Source: Paraburkholderia sacchari (GTDB lineage Bacteria; Pseudomonadota; Gammaproteobacteria; Burkholderiales; Burkholderiaceae). From it: 64,000 nucleotides of DNA. Shown here in pieces: positions 49,348 to 58,164 of this stretch (the first letter of the stretch is position 1; each line of letters begins with the position of its first letter). The notes beneath the pieces were generated by a model. It ran no database searches, was not told where the DNA came from, and saw only the letters and a program-made list of their open reading frames with translations. The stretch covers positions 1,158,284-1,222,283 of the forward strand of contig NZ_JTDB02000002.1 of the NCBI RefSeq assembly GCF_000785435.2, in the 5' to 3' direction. The translations under genes and the position numbers were made by a program.

Positions 49348-49926
49348 ATGAAAGCGCAATTTCGACCTCTCATCGTGATCTTCGCCGTGCTCGCCGCGAT
49401 CACGGGTCTCGTGTATCCCGCCGTGATGACCGCGTTCGGCCAGGCCGTGTTTCATCGCCAGGTGAACGGCAGTCTTGTCGAGGTGAACGGCAAGGTGGTG
49501 GGCAGCAAGCTGATCGGCCAGCAGTTCGACGCGCCCCAGTACTTCTGGGGCCGTCTCTCGGCCACCGCGCCGAATCCGTACAACGCGACGAGCTCGGGCG
49601 GCTCGAACCTGGGCCCGACCAACCCGGCGCTCGCCGACGAAGTCAAAGGCCGCATCGCAGCGCTCAAGGCTGCGGGCACCGATGTTTCTCTGCCGATCCC
49701 CGCCGATCTCGTGACCTCGTCGGCGAGCGGGCTCGATCCCGAGATCTCGCCGGCCGCCGCCGCGTACCAGGTAGCGCGCGTGGCCAGGGCGCGCCACCTG
49801 AGCACGAACGACGTGCAAGCGCTCGTGGACCGCTATACCCAGGGCCGCCAGTTCGGCGTGCTCGGCGAGCCGCGCGTGAACGTGCTCGAACTGAACCTCG
49901 CGCTCGACAGCAAGGCGGCGAGCTGA
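49348..49926 (+). CDS. kdpC: potassium-transporting ATPase subunit C
   Basis: 192-residue KdpC with one N-terminal membrane helix ([18 protein letters not shown]) and an extracytoplasmic domain. Conserved: [46 protein letters not shown] and [14 protein letters not shown] before ATG 49348 decides the start; the frame is open 9 codons further upstream. Confidence 0.96.
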   Translation: MKAQFRPLIVIFAVLAAITGLVYPAVMTAFGQAVFHRQVNGSLVEVNGKVVGSKLIGQQFDAPQYFWGRLSATAPNPYNATSSGGSNLGPTNPALADEVKGRIAALKAAGTDVSLPIPADLVTSSASGLDPEISPAAAAYQVARVARARHLSTNDVQALVDRYTQGRQFGVLGEPRVNVLELNLALDSKAAS

Positions 49927-49942
49927 GCCATTGCGCGACGCC

Positions 49943-49968
49943 GAAGGCTGAAGGCTGAAGGCTGAAGG
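49943..49968. repeat. 7-bp tandem repeat in the kdpC-kdpD spacer
   Basis: Unit gaaggct in 3.7 copies. It lies in the only sizeable gap (115 bp) inside the kdp operon. Confidence 0.9.
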
Positions 49969-50041
49969 CGACCAGGTACGGCTGTTTGCTTATTCACGGC
50001 CGCGGTGAGACGATCTTCCATGAACCCTCCATGAAATCCGC

Positions 50042-52873
50042 ATGAACCGCCCCGATCCCGACGAACTCCTCGACCGGCTCCAGCGCGACGAAGAAAAACG
50101 CCGCCGCGGCAAGCTGAAGATTTTCTTTGGCGCGTCGGCGGGCGTCGGCAAGACCTACGCGATGCTCCAGGCCGCGCGCCGCCGCAAGGAAGAGGGCGTG
50201 GACGTGGTGGTCGGCGTCGTCGAGACCCATGGGCGCAGCGAGACCGCCGCGCTCACGAGCGGCCTCGAAGAGCTGCCGCGCCAGCGCATTGCTTACCGCG
50301 GGCGTACGCTCGAAGAGTTCGATCTGGACGCCGCACTCGAGCGCAAGCCGCAACTCGTGCTGGTCGACGAACTCGCGCATTCGAACGTGCAGGGCGCGCG
50401 CCACATGAAGCGCTGGCAGGACGTGTACGAACTGCTCGATGCGGGCATCGACGTCTACACGACCGTCAACGTCCAGCACCTCGATAGCCTCAATGACGTG
50501 GTGGGCCAGATCACCGGCATCCGCGTCTGGGAGACGGTGCCCGACCGTGTGTTCGACGGCGCCGACGAAGTCACGCTCGTCGACCTGCCCGCCGAGGAAC
50601 TGCTCGACCGCATGCGCGACGGCAAGGTGTACATGCCCGCGCAGGCCGAGCGCGCGGTGCGCAATTTCTTCCGCAAGGGCAACCTGATCGCGCTGCGCGA
50701 ACTGGCGCTGCGCCGCACGGCCGACCGCGTCGACGCGCAGATGCACGAGTACCGCGCCGACCGCTCGATCCAGCATGTGTGGCAGGCGCGCGAGCGGCTG
50801 CTCGTGTGCGTGGGCCCGGGCCCCGAGGCGAGCGCGCTGGTGCGCGCGTCGGCGCGGCTCGCGGCGAGCCTGAAGGCCGACTGGATCGCTGTGTACGTAG
50901 AGACGCCCAGGCTTCAGCGCCTGCCCGACGAAGTGCGTCAGCGCACGCTCGGTGCGCTCAAGCTTGCCTCCGAACTGGGCGCGGAAACCGCCACGCTCGC
51001 CGGCGAGGACGCGGCCGTCACGCTCGCGGGCTATGCGCGGCTGCGCAACGTCTCGAAGCTCGTGGCGGGCGCTCCGGCGCGCAGCGGCGCATCGTGGTGG
51101 CGCTGGCTGCGCCGGCCGTTCGGCGAGCGCCTGGCCGTTAAGGCCGAGGATGTCGACCTGACCCTGGTGCGCGCGAGCGCCGCCGACAACGACCGGCTTG
51201 CAGGCACGCAGCGTGAGGCGTCGGCCGCTGCGCGCGCCGCCAACGCCTGGCGCGCGGCCATCTCCAGCGGCGCGGCGAACCGCTCGCCGCCGCGCGCCTA
51301 CGCGGCGGCGCTGCTGATCTGCGCGTCCATCACGGTGCTCGCGAGCACCGTGATGGACCGCATCGCGCTCGCCAATCTCGTGATGCTGTATCTGCTCGGC
51401 GTGATTTTCACGGCGACGAAACTCGGGCGCGGCCCCGGCGTGCTGCTGTCGTTCGCGAGCGTGGCCGCCTACGACTTTTTCTTCGTGCCGCCGCGCCTGT
51501 CGTTCTCGGTGAGCGACACGCAGTACCTGCTGACCTTCGTGGGCATGCTGCTCACCTCGCTCGTCATCAGCCATCTCACTTCGAGCCTGCGCCGCGAGGC
51601 GAGCGTCGCCCAGCGGCGCGAGCAGCGCACAGGCGCGATGTACGCGATGGCGCGCGAGCTGGCGGCCGCGCTCACCACCGAGCAGATCGTGGCGATCGGC
51701 AGCCGCCATGTGAGCGAAGTGTTCGGCGCGCGCGTGGCGATGCTGCTTCCGGACAGCGCCGACAAGGTCCAGCAGAAGATCGAGGACCCCGATCCGCAGA
51801 TCATGCTCGAGCCGGGGAGTCTCGACATCGACGTGGGCCAGTGGGTCTATGACCAGCAAAAGCCCGCGGGCCACGGCACCGACACGCTGCCCGCGGCGGC
51901 GGCGCGCTACCTGCCGCTCAAGGCGCCGATGCGCACGCGCGGCGTGCTGGCCGTGGTCACGCGCGACGCGCGCGAGTTGCAGGTGCCCGAGCAGCAGCGC
52001 ATGCTCGACGCGTTCGCCGCGCAGATCGCGCTCGCGCTCGAACGCGTGCACTACGTGGAGATCGCGCGCGACGCGCTCGTCAACATGGAGTCCGAACGAT
52101 TGCGCAACTCGCTGCTCTCGGCGATTTCGCACGACCTGCGCACGCCGCTCACGGCCATCGTCGGTTTTTCGTCGATGCTCGCGCAGACGCACGAGCCCGA
52201 TGCGAGCGGCACGCCCGCCGACGAACGGAATGCACGCTCGGGCGAGCTCATCGAGGCGATCCACGACGAAGCGCTGCGCATGACCGGCATCGTCACGAAT
52301 CTGCTCGACATGGCGCGCCTGCAGGCGGGCAGCCTCAAGCTCAACCGGCAATGGACGCTGCTCGAGGAAACCGTGGGCGCGGCGCTGGCCGCGTGCCGCC
52401 GCGTGCTGGTGCGGCACCCGGTCCAGGTGCAGCTCGAAGAGGGTTTGCCCTTGCTGCAGCTCGACGCCGTGCTCATGGAGCGGCTCTTCTCGAACCTGCT
52501 GGAAAACGCCGCCAAGTACACGCCGCCCGACACGCCGCTCACGATCGCGGCGCGCCGCATCGAGCAGAACGGTCAGCCGTTCGTGCGCGTGAGCATCGAC
52601 GACAGTGGCCCGGGCTTGCCGCACAACATGGGCGAGCGCGTATTCGAGAAGTTCACGCGCGGCGAGAAGGAATCGGCCAAGCCCGGCATCGGCCTCGGGC
52701 TGGCGATCTGCCGGGCGATCGTGGAGGCGCACGACGGTACAATCGGCGCAACCAATCGCGTGGCCGCCGATGGCCACGTCGAAGGCGCGTCGTTCTGGTT
52801 CGCGCTGCCGGTGCAGACGCCGCCGCCGTTGCCGACCGATGAACCCGCCGATCTCAAGCCCGCCCATGAGTGA
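50042..52873 (+). CDS. kdpD: K+-sensing histidine kinase KdpD
   Basis: 943-residue membrane kinase controlling kdp. In order: N-terminal KdpD domain with Walker A FGASAGVGKTYAM and LVDELAHSNVQGARH; a universal-stress-protein-like domain (~residues 255-370); four membrane helices around 415-515; a GAF-like domain; the H box SAISHDLRTPLTAI with His near 696; and the ATPase domain (LLENAAKYTPP, DSGPGLP, GIGLGLAI). It ends by overlapping kdpE by 8 bases. Confidence 0.97.
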   Translation: MNRPDPDELLDRLQRDEEKRRRGKLKIFFGASAGVGKTYAMLQAARRRKEEGVDVVVGVVETHGRSETAALTSGLEELPRQRIAYRGRTLEEFDLDAALERKPQLVLVDELAHSNVQGARHMKRWQDVYELLDAGIDVYTTVNVQHLDSLNDVVGQITGIRVWETVPDRVFDGADEVTLVDLPAEELLDRMRDGKVYMPAQAERAVRNFFRKGNLIALRELALRRTADRVDAQMHEYRADRSIQHVWQARERLLVCVGPGPEASALVRASARLAASLKADWIAVYVETPRLQRLPDEVRQRTLGALKLASELGAETATLAGEDAAVTLAGYARLRNVSKLVAGAPARSGASWWRWLRRPFGERLAVKAEDVDLTLVRASAADNDRLAGTQREASAAARAANAWRAAISSGAANRSPPRAYAAALLICASITVLASTVMDRIALANLVMLYLLGVIFTATKLGRGPGVLLSFASVAAYDFFFVPPRLSFSVSDTQYLLTFVGMLLTSLVISHLTSSLRREASVAQRREQRTGAMYAMARELAAALTTEQIVAIGSRHVSEVFGARVAMLLPDSADKVQQKIEDPDPQIMLEPGSLDIDVGQWVYDQQKPAGHGTDTLPAAAARYLPLKAPMRTRGVLAVVTRDARELQVPEQQRMLDAFAAQIALALERVHYVEIARDALVNMESERLRNSLLSAISHDLRTPLTAIVGFSSMLAQTHEPDASGTPADERNARSGELIEAIHDEALRMTGIVTNLLDMARLQAGSLKLNRQWTLLEETVGAALAACRRVLVRHPVQVQLEEGLPLLQLDAVLMERLFSNLLENAAKYTPPDTPLTIAARRIEQNGQPFVRVSIDDSGPGLPHNMGERVFEKFTRGEKESAKPGIGLGLAICRAIVEAHDGTIGATNRVAADGHVEGASFWFALPVQTPPPLPTDEPADLKPAHE

Positions 52874-53564
52874 TCCGAGCCTCGCCGTTGTCCTGATCGA
52901 AGACGAAAAGCAGATCCGCCGCTTCGTGCGCGCATCGCTGGAGGGAGAGGGCATTACCGTCTACGACGCCGAAACCGGCAAGCAGGGGCTCGTCGAGGCG
53001 GCGACGCGCAAGCCCGACCTCGTGATCGTCGATCTGGGCCTGCCCGATACGGATGGGCTCGACGTGATCCGCGAGCTGCGTGGCTGGAGCGATTTGCCGG
53101 TGATCGTGCTGTCGGCGCGCACGCAGGAGAGCGAGAAGGTTGCCGCGCTCGACGCCGGCGCCGACGATTACCTCACCAAGCCGTTTGGCGTCTCCGAGCT
53201 GCTCGCGCGTATTCGCGCGCATCTGCGCCGGCGTAACCGGGGTGGCGCGAACGAAGCGCCACAAGTGAGCTTCGGCGCGGTGACCGTCGACTTGGGCCTG
53301 CGGCAGGTGACGCGCGATGGCGCGCCCGTGCACCTCACGCCGATCGAGTACCGCCTGCTCGCGACGCTCGTGCGCGACGCGGGCCGCGTGTTGACCCACC
53401 GGCAATTGCTGCGCGAGGTCTGGGGGCCTTCGCATGTCGAGAGCAGCCACTATCTGCGCATCTACATGGCGCATCTACGGCAGAAATTGGAGCGCGATCC
53501 CGCGCAGCCGGAGCACATCGTCACCGAGACCGGTGTGGGGTATCGGCTGGTGGGCGTGCAGTAG
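52866..53564 (+). CDS. kdpE: response regulator KdpE
   Basis: 232-residue OmpR-type regulator. Receiver domain with VVLIEDEKQIRR acidic pocket, phospho-acceptor Asp in VIVDLGLPDTDG, VLSAR and DYLTKPFG (conserved Lys). C-terminal winged helix (LTPIEYRLLATLV, then RIYMAHLRQKLE). It should activate the kdp promoter under K+ limitation. Confidence 0.96.
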   Translation: MSDPSLAVVLIEDEKQIRRFVRASLEGEGITVYDAETGKQGLVEAATRKPDLVIVDLGLPDTDGLDVIRELRGWSDLPVIVLSARTQESEKVAALDAGADDYLTKPFGVSELLARIRAHLRRRNRGGANEAPQVSFGAVTVDLGLRQVTRDGAPVHLTPIEYRLLATLVRDAGRVLTHRQLLREVWGPSHVESSHYLRIYMAHLRQKLERDPAQPEHIVTETGVGYRLVGVQ

Positions 53565-53616
53565 TTCGGCAGGGGCGCAGCGGGCGGCCCGCCAGGCCCG
53601 GCCGCGGGGCCTCCCG

Positions 53617-53625
53617 TGATATACT
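53617..53625 (+). promoter_or_regulatory. extended -10 promoter of the gdx leader
   Basis: TG-A-TATACT: an extended -10 element with 5 of 6 bases matching TATAAT and no -35. Transcription would begin about 53631-53633, exactly where the first riboswitch hairpin begins. Confidence 0.6.
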
Positions 53626-53632
53626 TACAAAT

Positions 53633-53690
53633 GCGTAAGGACGACCTTGCGTCTCATCTTCAAACGGGGACGGCCCCACTTCTCAGGGGA
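53633..53690 (+). ncRNA. guanidine-II (mini-ykkC) riboswitch
   Basis: Two short hairpins with ACGR tetraloops, the hallmark of guanidine-II. The first is 53633-53652, stem GCGUAAGG/CCUUGCGU, loop ACGA (53641-53644). The second is 53666-53677, stem GGGG/CCCC, loop ACGG (53670-53673). The ribosome site AGGGGA (53685-53690) can pair with CCCC (53674-53677). Without ligand this would hide the ribosome site; guanidine binding stabilises the second hairpin and frees it. The downstream gene is an SMR guanidinium exporter, as expected. Confidence 0.88.
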
Positions 53691-53698
53691 GCGTTCTC

Positions 53699-54019
53699 GT
53701 GGCCTGGATTTACCTCCTTATTGCCGGTGTGCTCGAAGTCGCATGGGCGTCCGGTCTCAAACTGTCCGAAGGATTCACCAAGCTCGGCTGGTCGGCGTTC
53801 ACCATCGTGACGGCGCTCGGCAGCTTCTGGCTGCTCGCACTCGCCATGCGCCAACTGCCGCTCGGCACCGCGTACGCGGTGTGGACCGGCATCGGCGCGG
53901 TGGGCGCGTTCATCCTCGGCATCATCGTGATGGGCGAAGCCGCAAGCGTCGCGCGCGTGGCCAGCGCCGCGCTGATCGTGCTGGGGCTCGTCGGGCTCAA
54001 GCTTGCGTCGGCGGCCTGA
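53699..54019 (+). CDS. gdx: SMR family guanidinium exporter (Gdx/SugE)
   Basis: 106-residue small multidrug resistance protein with four membrane helices, acting as a dimer that swaps guanidinium for protons. Central Glu13 in GVLEVAWASGLKLSEGFT and the fourth-helix run PLGTAYAVWTGIGAVGAF match the Gdx/SugE branch rather than EmrE. Start is a GTG at 53699, seven bases after the AGGGGA ribosome site. The guanidine-II riboswitch upstream strongly supports guanidinium as substrate. Formerly named sugE. Confidence 0.93.
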   Translation: MAWIYLLIAGVLEVAWASGLKLSEGFTKLGWSAFTIVTALGSFWLLALAMRQLPLGTAYAVWTGIGAVGAFILGIIVMGEAASVARVASAALIVLGLVGLKLASAA

Positions 54020-54108
54020 GGCGCTTGTTTCAGTGCGGGTTGCCGTGCCGGGCGCGCCACGTCTGGTGCGCTCGTGCAACGCAGCAGCGGAGCGGTGGTT
54101 TGCGTGGC

Positions 54109-54114
54109 TATAAT
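54109..54114 (+). promoter_or_regulatory. consensus -10 box upstream of DUF4126 gene
   Basis: Perfect TATAAT about 90 bases before the start of the DUF4126 gene. No -35 match at 16-18 bases. Confidence 0.4.
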
Positions 54115-54204
54115 GGAACGACATAGCTCGATAAAACCCAACACTCCGCACCACGTCTGATTCGTGGGGACGGCGCCGCACGCGCCTCGCGCGAGGAGGC
54201 AGTC

Positions 54205-54819
54205 ATGCTGGAACCACTTTCGCTTGCCGCGGGCCTGTCCTGGGGCAGCGGTCTGCGCCTCTACCTCACGGTTCTGATAGCCGGCGTGCTGCAGCGTCTC
54301 GGCTTCATCCATTTGCCCGACACGCTGGCGATTCTCGCTTCGCCCTGGGTGATCGGCATTGCCGCCGCGTTCACGGTGCTCGAATTCCTCGCCGATAAAG
54401 TCCCCGCGTTCGACTCGCTGTGGGACGCCGTGCATACCTTCATCCGCATTCCGGCTGGCGCGGTGCTGGCGGTCGGCGCGCTCGGCCATGCCGACCCGGC
54501 GCTGCTCACCGTCGCGGCGCTCGCCGGCGGCACGCTCGCCGGCACTGCGCATCTGGCCAAGGCCGGCACGCGCGCGCTCATCAATCTTTCGCCCGAGCCG
54601 GTGTCGAACGTCGTCACGTCCGGCGCGGAGGACGGCATGACCTTTATTGGCGTGCTGCTCGCGCTGTTCGCGCCGTTGCTGTTTCTGGTGATGCTCGTGC
54701 CCTTCCTGCTGGTGGCTGCCTGGGCGTTGCCGCGCTTGTGGCGCGGCGTGCAGGGCGGGTTTCGCGGCATGGCGACGCATATGGTCTCGCGCTTCTCGCT
54801 GCGGAGCCGCCACGATTGA
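54205..54819 (+). CDS. DUF4126 family membrane protein
   Basis: 204-residue membrane protein with about five hydrophobic segments. The family pattern is seen in GLSWGSGLRLYLTVLIAG, FLADKVPAFDSLWDAVHT and GTLAGTAHLAKAG, with the Pro-rich PEPVSNVVTSGAED loop. Function unknown. GAGGAGG precedes the ATG. Its stop overlaps the likely TTG start of the permease gene. Confidence 0.87.
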   Translation: MLEPLSLAAGLSWGSGLRLYLTVLIAGVLQRLGFIHLPDTLAILASPWVIGIAAAFTVLEFLADKVPAFDSLWDAVHTFIRIPAGAVLAVGALGHADPALLTVAALAGGTLAGTAHLAKAGTRALINLSPEPVSNVVTSGAEDGMTFIGVLLALFAPLLFLVMLVPFLLVAAWALPRLWRGVQGGFRGMATHMVSRFSLRSRHD

Positions 54820-57548
54820 GCGGTACCGGGCCTTCCTCGTCTGCTTCCAGCGCCGCGCCGGGCGCCAAACCGGGCCGGACCGGGCCCAGGCCGCCACGCG
54901 CGGGCAGTGAGCAGCCGCGCGGCGGCGGGGCGGGCGCTGCCCCGCCTACCGTCCCCACACCGCATACCCCCCGCGCCACGCTCGGCTGGCCCGACCTCGT
55001 GCGCCTCGCCGCGCGCATGAGCGCGCGCGACTGGCGCGCGGGCGAGCTGACCATGCTGCTGATGGCGCTCGTGCTGGCGGTAGCGGCGCTCGCGAGCGTG
55101 GGTTTTCTCGCCGACCGGCTCCAGCGCGGTCTGGAACGCGACGCCAGGGGTATGATCGCCGCCGACTTCATCGTGCGCGCCGACCATCCTGTCGATCCCG
55201 CTTTCGCGCAAGAGGCGCAGTCGCTGGCCTTGCACACCGCGAACACGGCGATTTTCCCGAGCATGGTGAGCGCGGAAGGGGCCGCGGGTGCGCCCGACGC
55301 TCGGGCGGCCACGCGCCTCGCCGCGGTCAAGTCGGTCTCGTCGGGCTACCCGCTGCGCGGGGCGTTGCGTCTCGCCTCCGCGCCTGGCGCACCCGAACGC
55401 GAGGTGCAGGGCATCCCGCCGCCCGGCACGGTCTGGGTCGACCAGCAACTGCTCGATGCGCTCAAGGTTCATGTGGGCAGCCGGGTGAAGGTCGGCACCC
55501 GCACTTTCACGATCGGCGCGCTCATCACGCGCGAACTCGATCGCGGCTTTTCGTTCGTGAACTTCTCGCCGCGCCTGATGCTCAACGCCGCCGATCTGCC
55601 CTCGACCGGCCTCACGGGCTACGGCAGCCGCGTCACGTACCGGCTGCTCGTGGCGGGCCCCGATTCCGCCGTCGCGCGGTTCGCCGGGTGGGCGCACGCG
55701 CGCGTGGACGGCGGCAAGCTGCGCGGCGTCGGCCTTGAATCGCTGCAGGACGGGCAGCCGCAGGTGCGCCAGGCGCTCGACCGCGCGCGCCACTTTCTCA
55801 CGCTCGTCTCGCTGCTTACGGCGCTGCTGGCGGCCGTGGCGATCGCGATGGCGGCGCACCGCTACACGCGCCGCCATCTCGACGGCTGCGCCGCGATGCG
55901 CTGCCTCGGCGCGAGCCAGCGCACGCTGCGCGCGCTGTTCGTGCTCGAATTCACGGGCCTCGGGCTGGTGGGCGGCGCGCTGGGCGTGGCGTTGGGCTAT
56001 GCGGGCCATCTCGCGCTGCTCGCCTGGCTTGGCACGCTGATCGATGTGGTGCTGCCGCGCCCCGGGCCGCTGCCCGCGCTCGAAGGCATCGCGGCGGGCC
56101 TCGTGCTGCTGCTCGGCTTCGCGCTGCCGCCGCTCCTGCCGCTCACGCGCGTGCCGCCCGTGCGCGTGCTGCGCCGCGAGTGGGGCGACGAGGGCCGCAC
56201 GGCATGGGCTGCTTACGCCGTTGGCATCGCGCTGTTTGCGGGGCTGCTCATAATCGCGGCGGGCGAGCTCAAGCTCGGGGGCATCGTCGCGGGCGGTTTT
56301 GCGCTGGGCCTCGTCGTGTTCGCGGGCGTTGCGCGGGTCGCGCTGTGGGGCGCGGCGCGCGTGGCGCGCAGCCAGCGCAACGGCTTCGAGGCGCGTGCGG
56401 GCGTGGGCTGGCGCTACGCGCTCGCGTCGCTCGAACGGCGGCCCGGTGCGAGCGCGCTGCAGATCACCTCGCTCGCGATCGGCCTGATGTGCCTGCTGCT
56501 CATCGCGATGACGCGCAACGACCTGATCGACGGCTGGCGCAAATCCACGCCGCCCGATGCGCCCAATGAATTCCTCATCGACATCCAGCCCGAGCAGCGC
56601 GACGCCGTGGCCGCGTGGCTCACGGCGCATGGCATCGCGAATCCCGATCTGGAACCGATGGTGCGCGGGCGTCTCGTCACGATCAACGGCAAGCCCGTCG
56701 ATCCCGCGAAGTACAAGAGCGAGGATGCACGCCGTCTCGTCGATCGCGAGTTCAACCTCTCGTACACGACGCAATTGCCCGAGGACAACCGCATCGAGGC
56801 AGGCGCGTGGTACGGCGAGTCGAGCGCGCCGCAGCTTTCGATCGAGCAGGGCCTCGCGAAGCTTATCGACGTGAAGCCCGGCGACGTGCTCACCTTCGAC
56901 GTGACCGGCCTCGAAGTGACGGCGCCCGTGACGAGCGTGCGCCAGCTCGACTGGGGCTCGTTCAAGGTGAACTTCTTCGTCTTGATGCCGCCCGCGCTGC
57001 TGCGCGATTTTCCGGCCACCTACATCACGAGTTTTCATCTTCCCCGCAGTGAATCAAGCGCACAGCGCGCCGTGGTGGACGGGCTCGTGGCGCAGTATCC
57101 GAACGTGACCGCCATCGACGTCGGGCCGATTCTCGCGCAGGTCCAGCGCATGCTGGAGCAGGTGATCAACGCGGTGCAGTTCCTGTTTCTGTTCACGCTC
57201 GCGGCGGGCGTGCTGGTGCTCTACGCGGCGCTCGCGGGCACGCGCGACGAGCGCATGCGCGAGTCGGCGCTGCTGCGCGCGCTGGGTGCCTCGCATGCGC
57301 AGGTGCGCGCGGTGCAGGTGGCCGAGTTCGTTGCGGTGGGCGCGCTCGCGGGGTTGATGGCGGCGGTGGGCGCGCTGGTCGTGGGGTCGGTGCTGGCCTC
57401 GAAAGTGTTTGCGTTCCATCTCGCGTTTGATCCATGGCTCCTGCCTGCGGGCGTCGTGGCGGGTGTGGCCTGCGCGGGCGTGGGCGGGTGGATCAGCCTG
57501 CGGCATGTGCTCGCGCGGCCCGCGCTGCAATCGCTGCGCGATGCGTGA
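54816..57548 (+). CDS. FtsX-type ABC transporter permease (YbbP-like)
   Basis: About 910 residues: a Ser/Pro-rich N-terminus (~60 residues), LARRMSARDW-type entry (LVRLAARMSARDWRAGEL), a first helix (LLMALVLAVAALASVGFLA), a large extracytoplasmic domain, then two FtsX cores with three helices each near residues 320-470 and 780-900. Resembles E. coli YbbP. The start is uncertain: TTG 54816 overlaps the DUF4126 stop, while ATG 55017 would lose the conserved RLAAR segment. Its usual ATPase partner (YbbA-like) is not adjacent. Confidence 0.83.
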   Translation: MSGTGPSSSASSAAPGAKPGRTGPRPPRAGSEQPRGGGAGAAPPTVPTPHTPRATLGWPDLVRLAARMSARDWRAGELTMLLMALVLAVAALASVGFLADRLQRGLERDARGMIAADFIVRADHPVDPAFAQEAQSLALHTANTAIFPSMVSAEGAAGAPDARAATRLAAVKSVSSGYPLRGALRLASAPGAPEREVQGIPPPGTVWVDQQLLDALKVHVGSRVKVGTRTFTIGALITRELDRGFSFVNFSPRLMLNAADLPSTGLTGYGSRVTYRLLVAGPDSAVARFAGWAHARVDGGKLRGVGLESLQDGQPQVRQALDRARHFLTLVSLLTALLAAVAIAMAAHRYTRRHLDGCAAMRCLGASQRTLRALFVLEFTGLGLVGGALGVALGYAGHLALLAWLGTLIDVVLPRPGPLPALEGIAAGLVLLLGFALPPLLPLTRVPPVRVLRREWGDEGRTAWAAYAVGIALFAGLLIIAAGELKLGGIVAGGFALGLVVFAGVARVALWGAARVARSQRNGFEARAGVGWRYALASLERRPGASALQITSLAIGLMCLLLIAMTRNDLIDGWRKSTPPDAPNEFLIDIQPEQRDAVAAWLTAHGIANPDLEPMVRGRLVTINGKPVDPAKYKSEDARRLVDREFNLSYTTQLPEDNRIEAGAWYGESSAPQLSIEQGLAKLIDVKPGDVLTFDVTGLEVTAPVTSVRQLDWGSFKVNFFVLMPPALLRDFPATYITSFHLPRSESSAQRAVVDGLVAQYPNVTAIDVGPILAQVQRMLEQVINAVQFLFLFTLAAGVLVLYAALAGTRDERMRESALLRALGASHAQVRAVQVAEFVAVGALAGLMAAVGALVVGSVLASKVFAFHLAFDPWLLPAGVVAGVACAGVGGWISLRHVLARPALQSLRDA

Positions 57549-57638
57549 AGGAAGAGTGCGCTGCGGTTCAGTGAAGCGCGAGGCCTGCCATCGGCGTGGA
57601 TTTCGGCATATGATGCCAGGGCTTTTTTCGCCCATGCC

Positions 57639-58148
57639 ATGAATACAGAATCGACTCCAAAGCGCACACTTAAGCGTGCGAGCGCGCCCACCACGAAGCC
57701 GACCACGTCCGCCGCCGCCGCGCCGATGCGCTTTCTCGACACTTATCTCGCCGCGCTGCTCGCGCGCGCGAGCAGCCTCATTTCCGACGAATTCCACGCC
57801 ACGCTCGCGCGCAAGAAGATTCCGGTGCTGCAATGGCGCGTGCTCGCGTGTCTTTCCGACGGCTCGCTGCCGATGGGCGATCTGGGCCGCGTGATTCTCG
57901 CGAAGCAGCCCACGGTGAGCAAGCTGATCGACCGCATGGAGGCGGCGGGGCTGGTCGTGCGTCAGGAGGATCCGGCGAGCCGCCGCCGCACGCTCGTGGC
58001 GCTCACGCCGCATGGCAGCACGCTCGCCGCGGAACTGGTGGTGCTCGCGCTGGAGCACGAGGCTTCAGTGCTGCTGCCGTTCGAGCCCGAGACGGCGAAG
58101 ATTTTTGTCGACGTGCTGCGCAAGCTGATCGAGCAGCACGCGAAGTGA
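57639..58148 (+). CDS. MarR family transcriptional regulator
   Basis: 169-residue winged-helix regulator. A Thr/Ala/Lys-rich N-terminal ~28 residues is followed by the MarR core: IPVLQWRVLACLSDG, recognition region LGRVILAKQPTVSKLIDRME, and wing RQEDPASRRRTLVALT. Convergent with the aromatic operon, ending 16 bp from its last gene, so it is the likely local regulator of that cluster. Confidence 0.88.
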   Translation: MNTESTPKRTLKRASAPTTKPTTSAAAAPMRFLDTYLAALLARASSLISDEFHATLARKKIPVLQWRVLACLSDGSLPMGDLGRVILAKQPTVSKLIDRMEAAGLVVRQEDPASRRRTLVALTPHGSTLAAELVVLALEHEASVLLPFEPETAKIFVDVLRKLIEQHAK

Positions 58149-58164
58149 GTCGGGCCGAGGCCCA

